Assembly: GCF_000247995.1 (NCBI RefSeq)
Contig: NZ_BAFE01000076.1
Span: forward strand, 1 to 64,000
Reading direction: 5' to 3'
DNA from: Mobilicoccus pelagius NBRC 104925
GTDB lineage: Bacteria; Actinomycetota; Actinomycetes; Actinomycetales; Dermatophilaceae
Length of the DNA: 64,000 nucleotides
Part shown: in pieces, positions 17,389 through 26,703 of the stretch
How the letters are laid out: each line of letters opens with the position of its first letter
Numbering within the stretch: the first letter of the stretch is position 1
Program-made: the position numbers and the translations under genes
Notes under the pieces: generated by a model
What the model saw: only the letters and a program-made list of their open reading frames with translations
Database searches by the model: none
What the model was told of the DNA's origin: nothing

Positions 17389-18660
17389 ATGAGCCGCTGG
17401 GACGATCCCACAGGGGAATTCGACGACGGGTGGGGCGGCTCCAGCTCCTCGCACGGCACCGGCGGGGGTGCGGGCACCGGCACGAACGCAGGTGGCCCCC
17501 GTCCCGGTGAGGCACCGTCGGGGGCGGCCCCGTCGAGCCCGGTCCCGCCGAGCGCGCTCCCCCCGGGCGCGGTGCCGCCGTACCCGCCGGCGGATACGCC
17601 GCAGCCCGCCCCGGTCCCGCCGACCGCCCCGCCCGCGGACCGCCTGGGGTCATCGGGGGCGCAGGGCGCGGCGAACGTCCCCGGCGTCTATCACCGCGTC
17701 GCCCCCGACGGGACGCCCGAGCTGTGGCCCGGGCCGATCCCGCTGCGGCCCATGTCGTTCGGGGAGATGTTCGAGATCGCCTTCGGCGTGCTGCGGTTCA
17801 ACCCGCGCACGATCTTCGGACTCTCGTTCCTCACCCTCGGCGCCTTCGCCCTCGTCGGCCTCGCCATCGCGGTGCCGCTCATCATCCTCGCCTCGACCGC
17901 GCAGCCCGACGTGCTCGGGGCCGGTGACAACGGGGCGTCGAACTCGTTCAACGCCGGTTCGAGTCTCGCCGGTTCGATCCTCGGCGGCATCATCGTCGCG
18001 GTCGTCGCCGACACGGCCCTCGGGCGCCGTCTCTCGTTCGGGGAGGCCTGGGCCCGTGTCAAGGGCCGCATCCTCCCCCTCATCGGATTCATCGTCCTCG
18101 AGGGGCTGCTCTTCCTGGCCCTCGTCGTGCCCTTCGCCGCGCTGTGGATCGCGCTCGCCGTCACGGAGAACTGGTGGGCGTTCGGTGTCTCCCTCGCCGT
18201 GGGGATCCCGGTGCTCATCGTGCTCTACACGTGGCTCGGCGTGATGTTCACCTTCGCGCCCTCCGCGATCGTCCTCGAGCACACCGGCCCCGTCGCCGCG
18301 TTCCGCAGGTCGAGGACGCTCATCCGGGGCGCCTGGTGGCGCACCTTCGGGATCATCGCCCTCACGGGCATCCTCACCTCCGTCGTCGTCGCCACGCTCA
18401 TGCTGCCCCTCGGTCTCGGCATCGGCCTGCTCTCCGCAGGAGGGGCGGTCGCGGGCGGCGGCACGATGACGGCGACGACGATCCTGGCCCTCGTCCTCCT
18501 CGCCGCCGCGACGGTCCTCACGGGGAGCCTCGTCCAGCCGTTCTCCTCGGCGATGGTCGCCCTCCTCTACCTGGACCGCCGGTTCCGCACCGAGGCCCTC
18601 GCCGTCGACCTCCTCGCCGAGGCCGAACGCGACGCCGGCCGCCTCGCGCCTCCGCGGTGA
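17389..18660 (+). CDS. Multi-pass membrane protein with Pro/Gly-rich N-terminal tail
   Basis: The 423-aa protein has about 120 disordered N-terminal residues rich in Gly, Pro and Ala, then about six hydrophobic segments (GLSFLTLGAFALVGLAIAVP onward). The region PLRPMSFGEMFEIAFGVLRF resembles actinobacterial membrane proteins related to the membrane domain of glycerophosphodiester phosphodiesterases, often found beside DUF4129/MoxR clusters. GAGGAGGGG precedes ATG 17389. It leads the cluster that continues with DUF4129, DUF4350, MoxR and DUF58. Function not known. Confidence 0.8.
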   Translation: MSRWDDPTGEFDDGWGGSSSSHGTGGGAGTGTNAGGPRPGEAPSGAAPSSPVPPSALPPGAVPPYPPADTPQPAPVPPTAPPADRLGSSGAQGAANVPGVYHRVAPDGTPELWPGPIPLRPMSFGEMFEIAFGVLRFNPRTIFGLSFLTLGAFALVGLAIAVPLIILASTAQPDVLGAGDNGASNSFNAGSSLAGSILGGIIVAVVADTALGRRLSFGEAWARVKGRILPLIGFIVLEGLLFLALVVPFAALWIALAVTENWWAFGVSLAVGIPVLIVLYTWLGVMFTFAPSAIVLEHTGPVAAFRRSRTLIRGAWWRTFGIIALTGILTSVVVATLMLPLGLGIGLLSAGGAVAGGGTMTATTILALVLLAAATVLTGSLVQPFSSAMVALLYLDRRFRTEALAVDLLAEAERDAGRLAPPR

Positions 18661-18709
18661 CGCCCACGGCCTCGCGCGCGGCGCACACGCCCAGGGTGGC
18701 GATCCACCG

Positions 18710-19468
18710 ATGACTCCGACGACGACCACCGTGACGGCCTCGGTCGGCGCGGTGGTCGTCGCTGCCCTCCTGGACGCTGCGGGTTTCCGTCCCGTCGCTG
18801 CCACGCCCGCACCACCGGGTGCCGAGGAGGCCCGTCGCGCTCTTTCGGAGGAGCTCACCGACCCCCGATACGTCCGCAGCTGGTGGGGGCTGATCCAGCA
18901 GTGGATCCGCGAACGCCTCGCGCTCCCCCAGGGCGACACCGACCTCGCCTCGGTCCTCGCCCCCGCCCTCGTCCTCCTCGGTCTCCTCCTCGTGGGCGGT
19001 GTCGTCGCGCTCCTCCTGCGTCGTCGCCGGCGCCCGACGGAACCGGCGACGGCGTCGGTCTTCGGCGACACCGCGCCGCTCACGGCCGCCGAGCACCGGG
19101 AACAGGCACGCGCCCACCTCGCCGCGGGGCGTCACGAGGCCGCCGTCGTCGCCGCGTTCCGGGCGATGACCGCCGCCGCCGTCGTCCGCCACGAGGTCCG
19201 CGACGCGCCCGACCTCACGGCCCACGAGGTCGGGCGGGCGCTCACCCACGCGCATCCCGCCCAGGCGGACGCGGTCCGACGAGCCGATCGCACCTTCGCC
19301 GCCGTCCGGTACGGCGGCGCCACGGCCGACGCCGACACGGCCCGCGACGTCCTCGCCACCGCCGACACGCTCGACGACGCCCCGGCCGCGGCCAGCTCGT
19401 CGACCGGACGCACGGACTCCGTCGGCGGGGCCTCCTCGACTCGTCCCGACGGGGGTGGGCCCCGATGA
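18710..19468 (+). CDS. DUF4129-type membrane protein
   Basis: This 252-aa protein has an N-terminal hydrophobic segment, an extracytoplasmic stretch with LTDPRYVRSWWGLIQQWIRE, a transmembrane helix at about residues 83-103 followed by RRRRR, and a cytoplasmic domain containing LTAAEHREQARAHLAAGRHE and RTFAAVRYGG typical of DUF4129. It overlaps the next gene by 4 nt (ATGA). Its conserved company with DUF4350, MoxR and DUF58 proteins suggests a role in a membrane-anchored assembly or chaperone complex. Confidence 0.8.
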   Translation: MTPTTTTVTASVGAVVVAALLDAAGFRPVAATPAPPGAEEARRALSEELTDPRYVRSWWGLIQQWIRERLALPQGDTDLASVLAPALVLLGLLLVGGVVALLLRRRRRPTEPATASVFGDTAPLTAAEHREQARAHLAAGRHEAAVVAAFRAMTAAAVVRHEVRDAPDLTAHEVGRALTHAHPAQADAVRRADRTFAAVRYGGATADADTARDVLATADTLDDAPAAASSSTGRTDSVGGASSTRPDGGGPR

Positions 19469-20772
19469 CGACACCCACCGGCGGCCGCCGGAACCTGCCG
19501 CGCGAATCGGATGCACGGATCGGCTCGACCCCCGCCGCGCCCACCATTCCGGCCACCGCACGCGAGGAGGCCCCGACCCGGCGCCCGCGCGCGGGGCGGG
19601 GCCGGACCGACGCGTCGCGTACGGCGAGGCGTCTGCCCCGTGCGGTCGTGCTCGTCACCCTCCTCGCCATCGCGGCCGTGGCCGCGGCGTCCCTGCTCCT
19701 CGCCTCCCGGTCGACCGTGCGGCTGCCCCTCGACCCCGAGACCACGGGGCCGCGGGGAACGCGAGCGGTCACCGAGGTCCTCACCGACCGCGGTGTATCC
19801 ACCCACGTCGCCCGCTCCGCCGAGGACCTCGCGAGCGCGCGGATCGGTGCGGGGACGACGGTCGTCGTCCCCCAGCCGCAGCTCCTCTCCTCGACCGAAC
19901 TCGACCGGGTCGCGCGCCTGCGCCCCGGACGCCTCGTCCTCGTCGCTCCCGGGGCCGAGGCGCTCGACGCCCTCGGGATCCCCGCGCACCCCGTCGGGCG
20001 GGCCGGGCGCGGCCCCCTCATCTCCGAATGCGCGACCGACCTCGCGGCCACGACGGACACGCTCGGGGGCGGTGGCCTCACCTACCGCGCGACCTCCCCC
20101 GGCATCGCCACCTGCTTCCCCGACCACACCGACGAGGACGACGACCCGAGCCACCCCCCGGCGGGCCTCCTCGACGTCCCCGCGCGCGGCGACCGCCCCC
20201 GGACGATCATCGTCGGGCTGCCCCAGGCGATGACGAACGTGGGGATCACCGAGGCGTCCCACGCGGCCCTCGCCCTCCGCACCCTCGGTGGCACCGGCGA
20301 CGTGCTCTGGTACCTCCCCGAGCCCGACCCGGACGACCCGCGGGCAGGGTCGACCTCAGCACCCCCGGCGCCGGAGTGGGTGGATCCCGTCCTCCTCCTC
20401 GTCGCCACCGCCGTCGTCCTCTTCTGCCTCGTGCGCGGTCGACGACTCGGGCGGCTCACGACCGAGCCGCTGCCTGTCGTCGTCCCCGCCGAGGAGACGA
20501 CCCTCGCCCGATCCCGCCTCTACCGTCGTACGGGTGACGTCCGAGGCGTCGGTGACTCCCTCCGTGACGCGGCTCGCGCCGATCTCCGCCACACCCTCCG
20601 CCTTCCCGCGGACGCCGACGACGGCCGCATCGTCGAGGCCGCCGCCGCCCGGCTCGGCGACGACGACGCCCGCACGCTCCTCGACCTCCTCACCCGCCCT
20701 CTCGCCGCCGGGGATCTCCCCGAGGCGACCCGAGCCCTCCACCGCCTCCGCAGGAAGGTCCGCCGCGCATGA
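19465..20772 (+). CDS. DUF4350-type membrane protein
   Basis: This 435-aa protein has a basic N-terminal tail, a transmembrane helix at about residues 58-77 (AVVLVTLLAIAAVAAASLLL), an extracytoplasmic DUF4350 domain (TTGPRGTRAVTEVLTDRGV; TTVVVPQPQLLSS), a second helix near residue 315 and a cytoplasmic helical C terminus. It overlaps its neighbours by 4 nt on both sides, so it is co-translated with DUF4129 and MoxR. Confidence 0.82.
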   Translation: MTTPTGGRRNLPRESDARIGSTPAAPTIPATAREEAPTRRPRAGRGRTDASRTARRLPRAVVLVTLLAIAAVAAASLLLASRSTVRLPLDPETTGPRGTRAVTEVLTDRGVSTHVARSAEDLASARIGAGTTVVVPQPQLLSSTELDRVARLRPGRLVLVAPGAEALDALGIPAHPVGRAGRGPLISECATDLAATTDTLGGGGLTYRATSPGIATCFPDHTDEDDDPSHPPAGLLDVPARGDRPRTIIVGLPQAMTNVGITEASHAALALRTLGGTGDVLWYLPEPDPDDPRAGSTSAPPAPEWVDPVLLLVATAVVLFCLVRGRRLGRLTTEPLPVVVPAEETTLARSRLYRRTGDVRGVGDSLRDAARADLRHTLRLPADADDGRIVEAAAARLGDDDARTLLDLLTRPLAAGDLPEATRALHRLRRKVRRA

Positions 20773-21809
20773 GCGACACCCCCAACCCCGACGTCCCTCT
20801 CCCCGACTCGCCTCTTGATTCGCCCCTCTCGGAGAGCACCCACGAAGACACCACGCCTGCCGTGGACGCGCGGGCCGCCCTCGACGACGTGCGCCGCGAG
20901 GTCGCCAAGGTCGTCGTCGGGCAGGACGGTGTCGTCACCGGCCTGCTCATCGGTCTCCTCACCGGCGGGCACGTCCTCCTCGAAGGCGTCCCGGGGGTCG
21001 CCAAGACGCTCCTCGTCCGCAGCCTCGCCGCCGCGCTCGACCTCGACACGCGCCGCGTGCAGTTCACCCCCGACCTCATGCCCGGCGACATCACCGGCTC
21101 GCTCGTCTACGAGCAGCACCGCGACGCGTTCGCGTTCCGTGAGGGCCCGGTGTTCACGAACCTCCTCCTCGCCGACGAGATCAACCGCACCCCGCCGAAG
21201 ACGCAGGCCGCCCTCCTCGAAGCGATGGCGGAGCGTCAGGTCACCGTGGAGGGGCACGCCCGCTCCCTCCCCACACCGTTCCTCGTCGCCGCGACGCAGA
21301 ACCCCGTCGAGTACGAGGGCACCTACCCCCTGCCCGAGGCGCAGCTCGACCGATTCCTCCTCAAGCTCCACGTCGACCTGCCCGGTCGCGAGGACGAGAT
21401 CGAGGTGCTCCGTCGTCACGCCCGCGGCTTCGATCCCGGTGACCTCGACGCGGCAGGTGTCCGGCCCGTCGCCGACGCCGCCGACGTCGCCGCCGCGGCC
21501 CGGGCCGTGTCCGCCGTGTCCGTCTCCGCGGAGGTCGGCGGGTACATCGTCGACATCGTCCGCGCCACGCGCGCCCTTCCCTCGGTCGCGCTCGGCGTGA
21601 GCCCCCGCGGCGCCACGGCCCTCCTCGCGACGAGCCGCGCCTGGGCCTGGCTCGACGGCCGTGACTTCGTCACCCCCGACGACGTCCAGGCCCTCGCCCA
21701 ACCCACCCTCGCGCACCGCCTCGTGCTCCGCACCGAGGCCGAACTCGACGGGGTCACCGCCCGCGACGCCCTCGCCGGTGCCGTGGGATCGGTCGCCGTC
21801 CCCCGCTGA
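20769..21809 (+). CDS. MoxR-family AAA+ ATPase
   Basis: This 346-aa ATPase probably acts as a chaperone that activates or assembles partner proteins. Visible motifs are Walker A (LEGVPGVAKT, about residue 72), Walker B (LLLADEINRTPPKTQAALLE), and sensor 1 with the typical ATQNPVEYEGTYPLPEAQLD. A C-terminal lid domain follows. The start overlaps the preceding stop (ATGA) and the stop shares a base with the DUF58 start, so MoxR and DUF58 are made together, as in most MoxR operons. Confidence 0.93.
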   Translation: MSDTPNPDVPLPDSPLDSPLSESTHEDTTPAVDARAALDDVRREVAKVVVGQDGVVTGLLIGLLTGGHVLLEGVPGVAKTLLVRSLAAALDLDTRRVQFTPDLMPGDITGSLVYEQHRDAFAFREGPVFTNLLLADEINRTPPKTQAALLEAMAERQVTVEGHARSLPTPFLVAATQNPVEYEGTYPLPEAQLDRFLLKLHVDLPGREDEIEVLRRHARGFDPGDLDAAGVRPVADAADVAAAARAVSAVSVSAEVGGYIVDIVRATRALPSVALGVSPRGATALLATSRAWAWLDGRDFVTPDDVQALAQPTLAHRLVLRTEAELDGVTARDALAGAVGSVAVPR

Positions 21810-23137
21810 TGTCGCTCACCGGCCGGGCCGTCGTGCTCACCCTCCTCGGGCTGCTCGCCGTCCCCTTCGCACCGCGACTCCTCACCGCGGTCGTGTGGCT
21901 CCTCCTCGTCGCCGTCATCGTGGCCGCCGACGTCGCGCTCGCCGCGCGGATCTCCGACCTGCGTCTCGTCCGCGTCCCGCTCGACCCCGTCCACCTCGAC
22001 GAGGACACCGCGACGAGCCTCGTCGTCCACCACGGGGGCAGGCGGCACGCCCGCGGCGTCCTCCGGGACGCGTGGCAGCCGTCGGCCGGGGCCCGGATCG
22101 TCCACGACCTCGACCTCGCCCCCGGCGAGGAGACGACGCTCCTCACCCCGCTCCATCCCACCCGCCGCGGGCATCTCGCCGCCGACCGGGTCACCGTGCG
22201 CCTGCACGGCCCCCTCGGCGTCGCCGCGCGCCAACGATCGGTCCCCGTGCCCGGCGCACTGCCGGTCCTCCCCCGCTTCCCCTCCCGGCGCCACCTGCCC
22301 GGGCTGCTCCACCACCTCCAGCTCCTCGACGGCCGCGCCACTGTCCGCACCCCCGGCCAGGGCACGGAGTTCGACTCCCTCCGCGACTACGTCCGCGGCG
22401 ACGATGTCCGCAGCATCGACTGGCGCGCCACCGCACGACGTCACCACGCCGTCGTCCGCACGTGGCGGCCCGAACGCGACCGGCACGTCGTCCTCGTCGT
22501 CGACACCTCCCGCACGAGCGCCGCCCGCATCGGTGACGTCCCCCGCCTCGACGCGGCGATGGACGCCGCCCTCCTCCTCACCGCCCTCGCCACGCGCGGC
22601 GGGGACCGGGTCGACGTCGTCGCCGGCGACCGCGTCGTCCGGTGTCTCGACCCCGGTGGACGCGGCGCCTCGGGCCCGGACGACCGTCTCCACCGCCTCG
22701 TCGACGCCCTCGCACCCCTGGAACCCTCTCTTGTCGAGGCGAACTGGCCGATGCTCGCCGCGGCGACACTCCGCCTCGCCTCTCGTGGCGCACTCGTCGT
22801 GCTGCTCACGCCCCTCGAACCCGTCGTCGTCGAGGAGACCCTGCTGCCCGCCCTCGAGGCGCTCGGGGACCGACACACGCTCGTCCTCGCCTCCGTCCGC
22901 GACCCCGGCCTCGACCACCTCGCGACGGGCGATCCGCGCACCGCCGGCGCCACCCGCGACGACGACCTCGACGCCGTCCACGACGCGGCCGCTGCCGAGC
23001 ACGCCCTCGCCCGGCGCGCACGGACCGCCGCCGTGCTCACCGGCCTCGACGTCACCGTCCTCGACCGTCCCCCGGCCGACCTCCCCGTGGACCTCGCCCA
23101 CACCTACCTCGACCTCAAGGCCCGCGGGCGGCTCTGA
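21809..23137 (+). CDS. DUF58 domain protein
   Basis: The 442-aa protein begins with two hydrophobic segments (about residues 7-45), then a beta-rich region, then the DUF58 motif GTEFDSLRDYVRGDDVRSID with WRATAR, and a von Willebrand A-like part with VLVVDTSRTSAAR. Such proteins pair with MoxR ATPases. Start and the MoxR stop overlap as TGATG. Confidence 0.9.
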   Translation: MSLTGRAVVLTLLGLLAVPFAPRLLTAVVWLLLVAVIVAADVALAARISDLRLVRVPLDPVHLDEDTATSLVVHHGGRRHARGVLRDAWQPSAGARIVHDLDLAPGEETTLLTPLHPTRRGHLAADRVTVRLHGPLGVAARQRSVPVPGALPVLPRFPSRRHLPGLLHHLQLLDGRATVRTPGQGTEFDSLRDYVRGDDVRSIDWRATARRHHAVVRTWRPERDRHVVLVVDTSRTSAARIGDVPRLDAAMDAALLLTALATRGGDRVDVVAGDRVVRCLDPGGRGASGPDDRLHRLVDALAPLEPSLVEANWPMLAAATLRLASRGALVVLLTPLEPVVVEETLLPALEALGDRHTLVLASVRDPGLDHLATGDPRTAGATRDDDLDAVHDAAAAEHALARRARTAAVLTGLDVTVLDRPPADLPVDLAHTYLDLKARGRL

Positions 23138-23309
23138 GCGTCATCCCATAGGGTCCCGGCCGACACGAGCGAGGTTCCGTGCGGCGGCACCGACGACGCG
23201 GGCGATCCACCGGTGCGACGCCACCCTCGAACGGTGGAGCGACGAGCCCCCGCACCCCGCGACGCGCGTCCCACGGCGGACCGCTCGCGAGCCATGACGA
23301 TCCGACCAC

Positions 23310-24344
23310 TCAGGCGCGAGCGCGCCGCCGTCGGGGCGGTGCCGCGTCCACGGGCCGTTCGGCGACGACATCGGCTCCCTCGACGTCACCCGTGACACCC
23401 AGGTCGGCCGCACGCCGCCCGGCGACGAACACGTAGGCGAGGAACGCGGCCTCGACGACGAGTCCGATGCCGATGCGCACCGGCGTGGGCCACCCCGACG
23501 GCGTGACGAGCGCCTCGACGACCGCGGCGGTCGCGAAGAGGGCGACGAGCCCCATCGCGATCCCGACGACCCGACGCCCCTCCGCCCCGAGCGACGAGAG
23601 ACGCGACCGCGGGCCCGGATCCACCCACGACCAGAACAGGCGCAGCCCCGCCGCCGCGGCGACGAAGAGGCCCGTGAGTTCGAGGAACCCGTGCGGAAGG
23701 ATGTAGGCGAAGAACTGCCCCACCTGCCCGTACCGCCCGTGGAGCGCACCCGCAGCGGCGAGACCGGCGAGGTTGCCGTGGAGCACCGCCGCCACCGGCA
23801 GGCCGAGGATGCCGAGCACGACGAGCTGGGCGCTCAGCCACGCGTTGTTCGTGAACACCTGGAGGAGGAAGCTCGCCGGGTGGTATCGGCTGTAGTACTC
23901 GACGAACGAGTGGTCGACGTAGCGGCGCGCGGACTCCTCGGCCCCGGCCGCGACGAGGGCGTCGGGGTGCGCGGCGAACCACCACCACATGCCCGCGGTG
24001 TAGAGCACCGACAGGACCATCACCGTGAGCCACCACCACCGCAGGCGGTAGAGGGAGGCGGGGAAGCTGCGCGTGAAGAACCGGGCGAGCGCCACGTGTG
24101 CGGGAGTGCGACGCCCACCGGTGAAGGCCCGCGCACGAGCGCGGGCGACGAGCCACGAGAGGTACGGGACGAGGTACGGATCGGGCGGCGACGTCGAGTG
24201 GAGAACCGACAGGTGCGTCGCCGTGCGCTGGTAGAGGTCGACGAACTCGTCGACCTCTACCGTCGTCGTCGGCGACCGGTCGCACAGCTCCTCGAGCCTG
24301 TCCCACGTGGCGCGATGCACCTCGGCGAACGCATCGACATCCAT
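23310..24344 (-). CDS. SpoIIM-like (stage II sporulation protein M) membrane protein
   Basis: This 344-aa protein has a cytoplasmic N-terminal helical region (MDVDAFAEVHRATWDRLEEL, then VDLYQRTATHLSVLHS) and about six membrane segments with the family pattern FTNNAWLSAQLVVLGILGLP and YILPHGFLELTGLFVAAAAG. SpoIIM is an engulfment protein in Bacillus, but in non-sporulating actinobacteria relatives accompany MoxR/DUF58/RDD genes. I chose ATG 24344, the start that fits the leaderless -10 element. It is convergent with the DUF58 gene and divergent from the RDD gene. Confidence 0.85.
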   Translation of the reverse strand: MDVDAFAEVHRATWDRLEELCDRSPTTTVEVDEFVDLYQRTATHLSVLHSTSPPDPYLVPYLSWLVARARARAFTGGRRTPAHVALARFFTRSFPASLYRLRWWWLTVMVLSVLYTAGMWWWFAAHPDALVAAGAEESARRYVDHSFVEYYSRYHPASFLLQVFTNNAWLSAQLVVLGILGLPVAAVLHGNLAGLAAAGALHGRYGQVGQFFAYILPHGFLELTGLFVAAAAGLRLFWSWVDPGPRSRLSSLGAEGRRVVGIAMGLVALFATAAVVEALVTPSGWPTPVRIGIGLVVEAAFLAYVFVAGRRAADLGVTGDVEGADVVAERPVDAAPPRRRRARA

Positions 24345-24357
24345 ACCCCTCACTGTA
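24345..24357 (-). promoter_or_regulatory. Leaderless promoter -10 element of the SpoIIM-like gene
   Basis: On the minus strand TACAGT (24357-24352) is followed by 7 nt and the ATG. Confidence 0.55.
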
Positions 24358-24400
24358 GGGCCGCCCACCCGCGTGGGTCCTCATGCGCGGGCGGGCCCCC

Positions 24401-24412
24401 TACGCTGGGGTC
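24401..24412 (+). promoter_or_regulatory. Leaderless promoter -10 element of the RDD gene
   Basis: TACGCT (24401-24406) is followed by 6 nt and the ATG at 24413. It mirrors the divergent SpoIIM promoter 44 bp away. Confidence 0.55.
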
Positions 24413-25216
24413 ATGAGAACGGGGACGCGCCGGGACGACATGATCACAGGCGAGGGCGTCGTCGTCGCCGTGCCCGTCGCCGGCCCCGCGATCCGGCTTC
24501 TCTCGGGGTTGATCGACGCGGCCGTGACGCTCGTCGTCGCGCTCCTCCTCGCCTGGTTCACGTCCTGGATCCTCAGCCTGCTCGACGTCCACCTCGACGA
24601 CGCGCTCGCCGCCGCGTGGGGCACGGCCCTCGGCGTCCTCGTCCTGCTCGGGGTGCCCGTCGTCGGCGAGACGCTCGGCCGCGGCCGCACCCCCGGAAAG
24701 CTCGTCACCGGTCTCCGCACCGTCCGTGACGACGGAGCTCCCGTCGACCTCCGCCGCACACTCACCCGTCACCTCGTCGGCGTCGTCGAGGTGTGGGGAC
24801 TCATGGGCTCGGCCGCGGTGATCTCGCTGCTCCTCACCCGCCCCACCCGTCGCCTCGGCGACATGGCGGCGGGCACGTACGTCGCCCGCGACCGGGTGCG
24901 TCTCGCCCTGCCCGCGGCGGCCGAGATGCCGCCCACCCTCGCCGACTGGGCTGCGCGGGCCGACATCCACGTCCCCGACGACCTCGCGATGCTCGTCCGG
25001 GTGTCCCTCGTCCAGCGGGCCCAGTTCTCCGCGACGACCGCCGACCGCACCGCTCACGACCTCGCCGGGCGGCTCCTGCCCTGCGTCCGACCGGCGCCGC
25101 CCGAGGACACCCCGCCCGCGGCCGTCGTCGACGCGATCATGGCCGAACGCCGCCGCCGGGAGACCGCCCGGCTCCTCCGGCGGCAGCAACGCCGCGACCG
25201 CCTCTTCCCCCGCTGA
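24413..25216 (+). CDS. RDD family membrane protein
   Basis: This 267-aa protein has three to four membrane segments in its first 150 residues with the family-defining Arg and Asp residues (IRLLSGLIDAAVTLVVALLL; GRTPGKLVTGLRTV; RLGDMAAGTYV). A roughly 100-residue cytoplasmic tail ends in an Arg-rich helix (AERRRRETARLLRRQQRRDR). It belongs to the MoxR/DUF58/SpoIIM neighbourhood. Its biochemical role is not established. Confidence 0.87.
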   Translation: MRTGTRRDDMITGEGVVVAVPVAGPAIRLLSGLIDAAVTLVVALLLAWFTSWILSLLDVHLDDALAAAWGTALGVLVLLGVPVVGETLGRGRTPGKLVTGLRTVRDDGAPVDLRRTLTRHLVGVVEVWGLMGSAAVISLLLTRPTRRLGDMAAGTYVARDRVRLALPAAAEMPPTLADWAARADIHVPDDLAMLVRVSLVQRAQFSATTADRTAHDLAGRLLPCVRPAPPEDTPPAAVVDAIMAERRRRETARLLRRQQRRDRLFPR

Positions 25217-25265
25217 CACCCGGTTGACGCGCGGACGCCGCCGACCGCGCCGCCGCGCACCCTTC

Positions 25266-26489
25266 TCAGAAGGACGGAGCCGTCGACATGCGCGTGGCCA
25301 GGGCGGTGAACGGCGCCGACGCGTACAGCCGGGCGCCGATGCCGATCGCCCGCTCGTCGACGACGAGATCACCCCGGTGCAGGTCGTGCGTGGGCCCGCC
25401 GGGCGTGCGAGTGCCGAGACGTGCGAGGGCGCCCTCCCGGTTCATCACGAGCCAGGCGAAGTCCTCACCGCCGAGGGACTGTTCCGCCGGGCCCACCGCC
25501 GACGCCCCGAGGAACCCCGTCGTCGCGAGCGACAACGCGTCGAATCCCCACTGCGTGTTGACGACGGGCGGCACGCCGGGGACGTGACGCAGCTCCGCCT
25601 CCACGCCGTACGGCGCGACGACCGCATCGACGAGCTGCTCGAGGAGCGGCCCGACCCCCTGCCAGGCGCTCGCGTCGAGCATGCGGAGGGTGCCGGTGAC
25701 CTCGCCGGAATCGGGGATGACGTTGGGGACGCCGCCCGCATGGACGCCGCCCCACACGAGCAGGGCCCCCGTGCGGGGATCCATCCGCCGCGACATCGCC
25801 CCCGGCAGGTCCGTCATGACCTTGCCCAGGGCGAACGTGAGGTCCTCGGTGAGAAACGGCCGCGAGGTGTGACCGCCGTGACCGGAGAGGCGCACGGTCA
25901 CCTGGTCCGCCGCGGCCGTGATCGGCCCGACCCGTAGCCCGATCTCGCCGACGTCCCGACGCGGGTCGCAGTGCACGGCGAAGACGATCTCGAGCGCGTC
26001 GACGAGACCCTTGTCGAGGACGACCTTCGCGCCGCCCGGCATCGACTCCTCCGCCGGCTGGAAGATCACCCGGACGCCGATACCCGCGTCACGGAGCGCA
26101 TCCTCGTGCGCGACGAGCGCGAGCGTCGCACCGAGCAGCGCGGTCGTGTGGACGTCGTGCCCGCAGGCGTGTGCCGTGCCCTTGCGGCGGGAGGCGAACT
26201 CGAGACCCGTGTGCTCCGTGAGCGGCAGCGCGTCCATGTCGGCACGCAACCCCACCCGCACGATCGGGTCGGTCGCGCCGAGGTCGGCGTAGACGCCCGT
26301 CTGGTCGATCTTCTCCAGGCGCAGCCCCGCCGCCGTGAGCCGGTCGGCGACGACGCGGGTGGTGCGCACCTCCTGCCACGACGGCTCGGGGTTGCGGTGC
26401 AGGTCACGCCGGAACTCGACGAGCTCCGGTTCGAGGTCGGCCACCGCGGCGGAGAGGGAGTCGATCACTGTTCGAGGGTCCACAATCAC
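25266..26489 (-). CDS. M20-family amidohydrolase (IAA-amino-acid/hippurate hydrolase type)
   Basis: This 407-aa metallo-amidohydrolase probably removes acyl groups from N-acyl amino acids or related amides in the cytoplasm. The metal-binding and catalytic motifs of peptidase family M20D are present: RADMDALPL, CGHDVHTTALLG, FQPAEESMPGGAK, VHCDPRRDVGEIG and GGEDFAW. Length fits. The start is GTG 26489 or the nearby GTG 26483; TAGACT just upstream suggests a very short or absent leader. Substrate not known. Confidence 0.88.
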   Translation of the reverse strand: MIVDPRTVIDSLSAAVADLEPELVEFRRDLHRNPEPSWQEVRTTRVVADRLTAAGLRLEKIDQTGVYADLGATDPIVRVGLRADMDALPLTEHTGLEFASRRKGTAHACGHDVHTTALLGATLALVAHEDALRDAGIGVRVIFQPAEESMPGGAKVVLDKGLVDALEIVFAVHCDPRRDVGEIGLRVGPITAAADQVTVRLSGHGGHTSRPFLTEDLTFALGKVMTDLPGAMSRRMDPRTGALLVWGGVHAGGVPNVIPDSGEVTGTLRMLDASAWQGVGPLLEQLVDAVVAPYGVEAELRHVPGVPPVVNTQWGFDALSLATTGFLGASAVGPAEQSLGGEDFAWLVMNREGALARLGTRTPGGPTHDLHRGDLVVDERAIGIGARLYASAPFTALATRMSTAPSF

Positions 26490-26645
26490 GCGAGTCTAGG
26501 CCCGCGCGGCCGCCGGTGCGGCCGAACCTCACGCGGTGGTCACCACGTCACGGCCGCGTCGTACCCACCCGGGGTCGTGTCGGTGGAGAAACCGCGGCAT
26601 CACCGGCCACCGCACGCGACCGCGTCACATGTCCCCCGGGCACGC

Positions 26646-26685
26646 CGACGGGGCGGCGGCACCCGGAGGTGCCACCGCCCCGTCG
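26646..26685 (-). terminator. Strong hairpin terminator of the mutase gene
   Basis: An 18-bp stem with one mismatch (CGACGGGGCGGCGGCACC with 26668-26685) and a CGGA loop lies about 20 bp beyond the stop codon of the minus-strand gene at 26704. Confidence 0.85.
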
Positions 26686-26703
26686 AACGGGCGTCGGCTC
26701 TAC

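Noticed and set aside
18883-19464. Upstream extension of the DUF4350 frame
   Set aside because: It overlaps DUF4129 entirely and encodes Arg/Pro-rich sequence; ATG 19465 with an ATGA overlap is the natural start.
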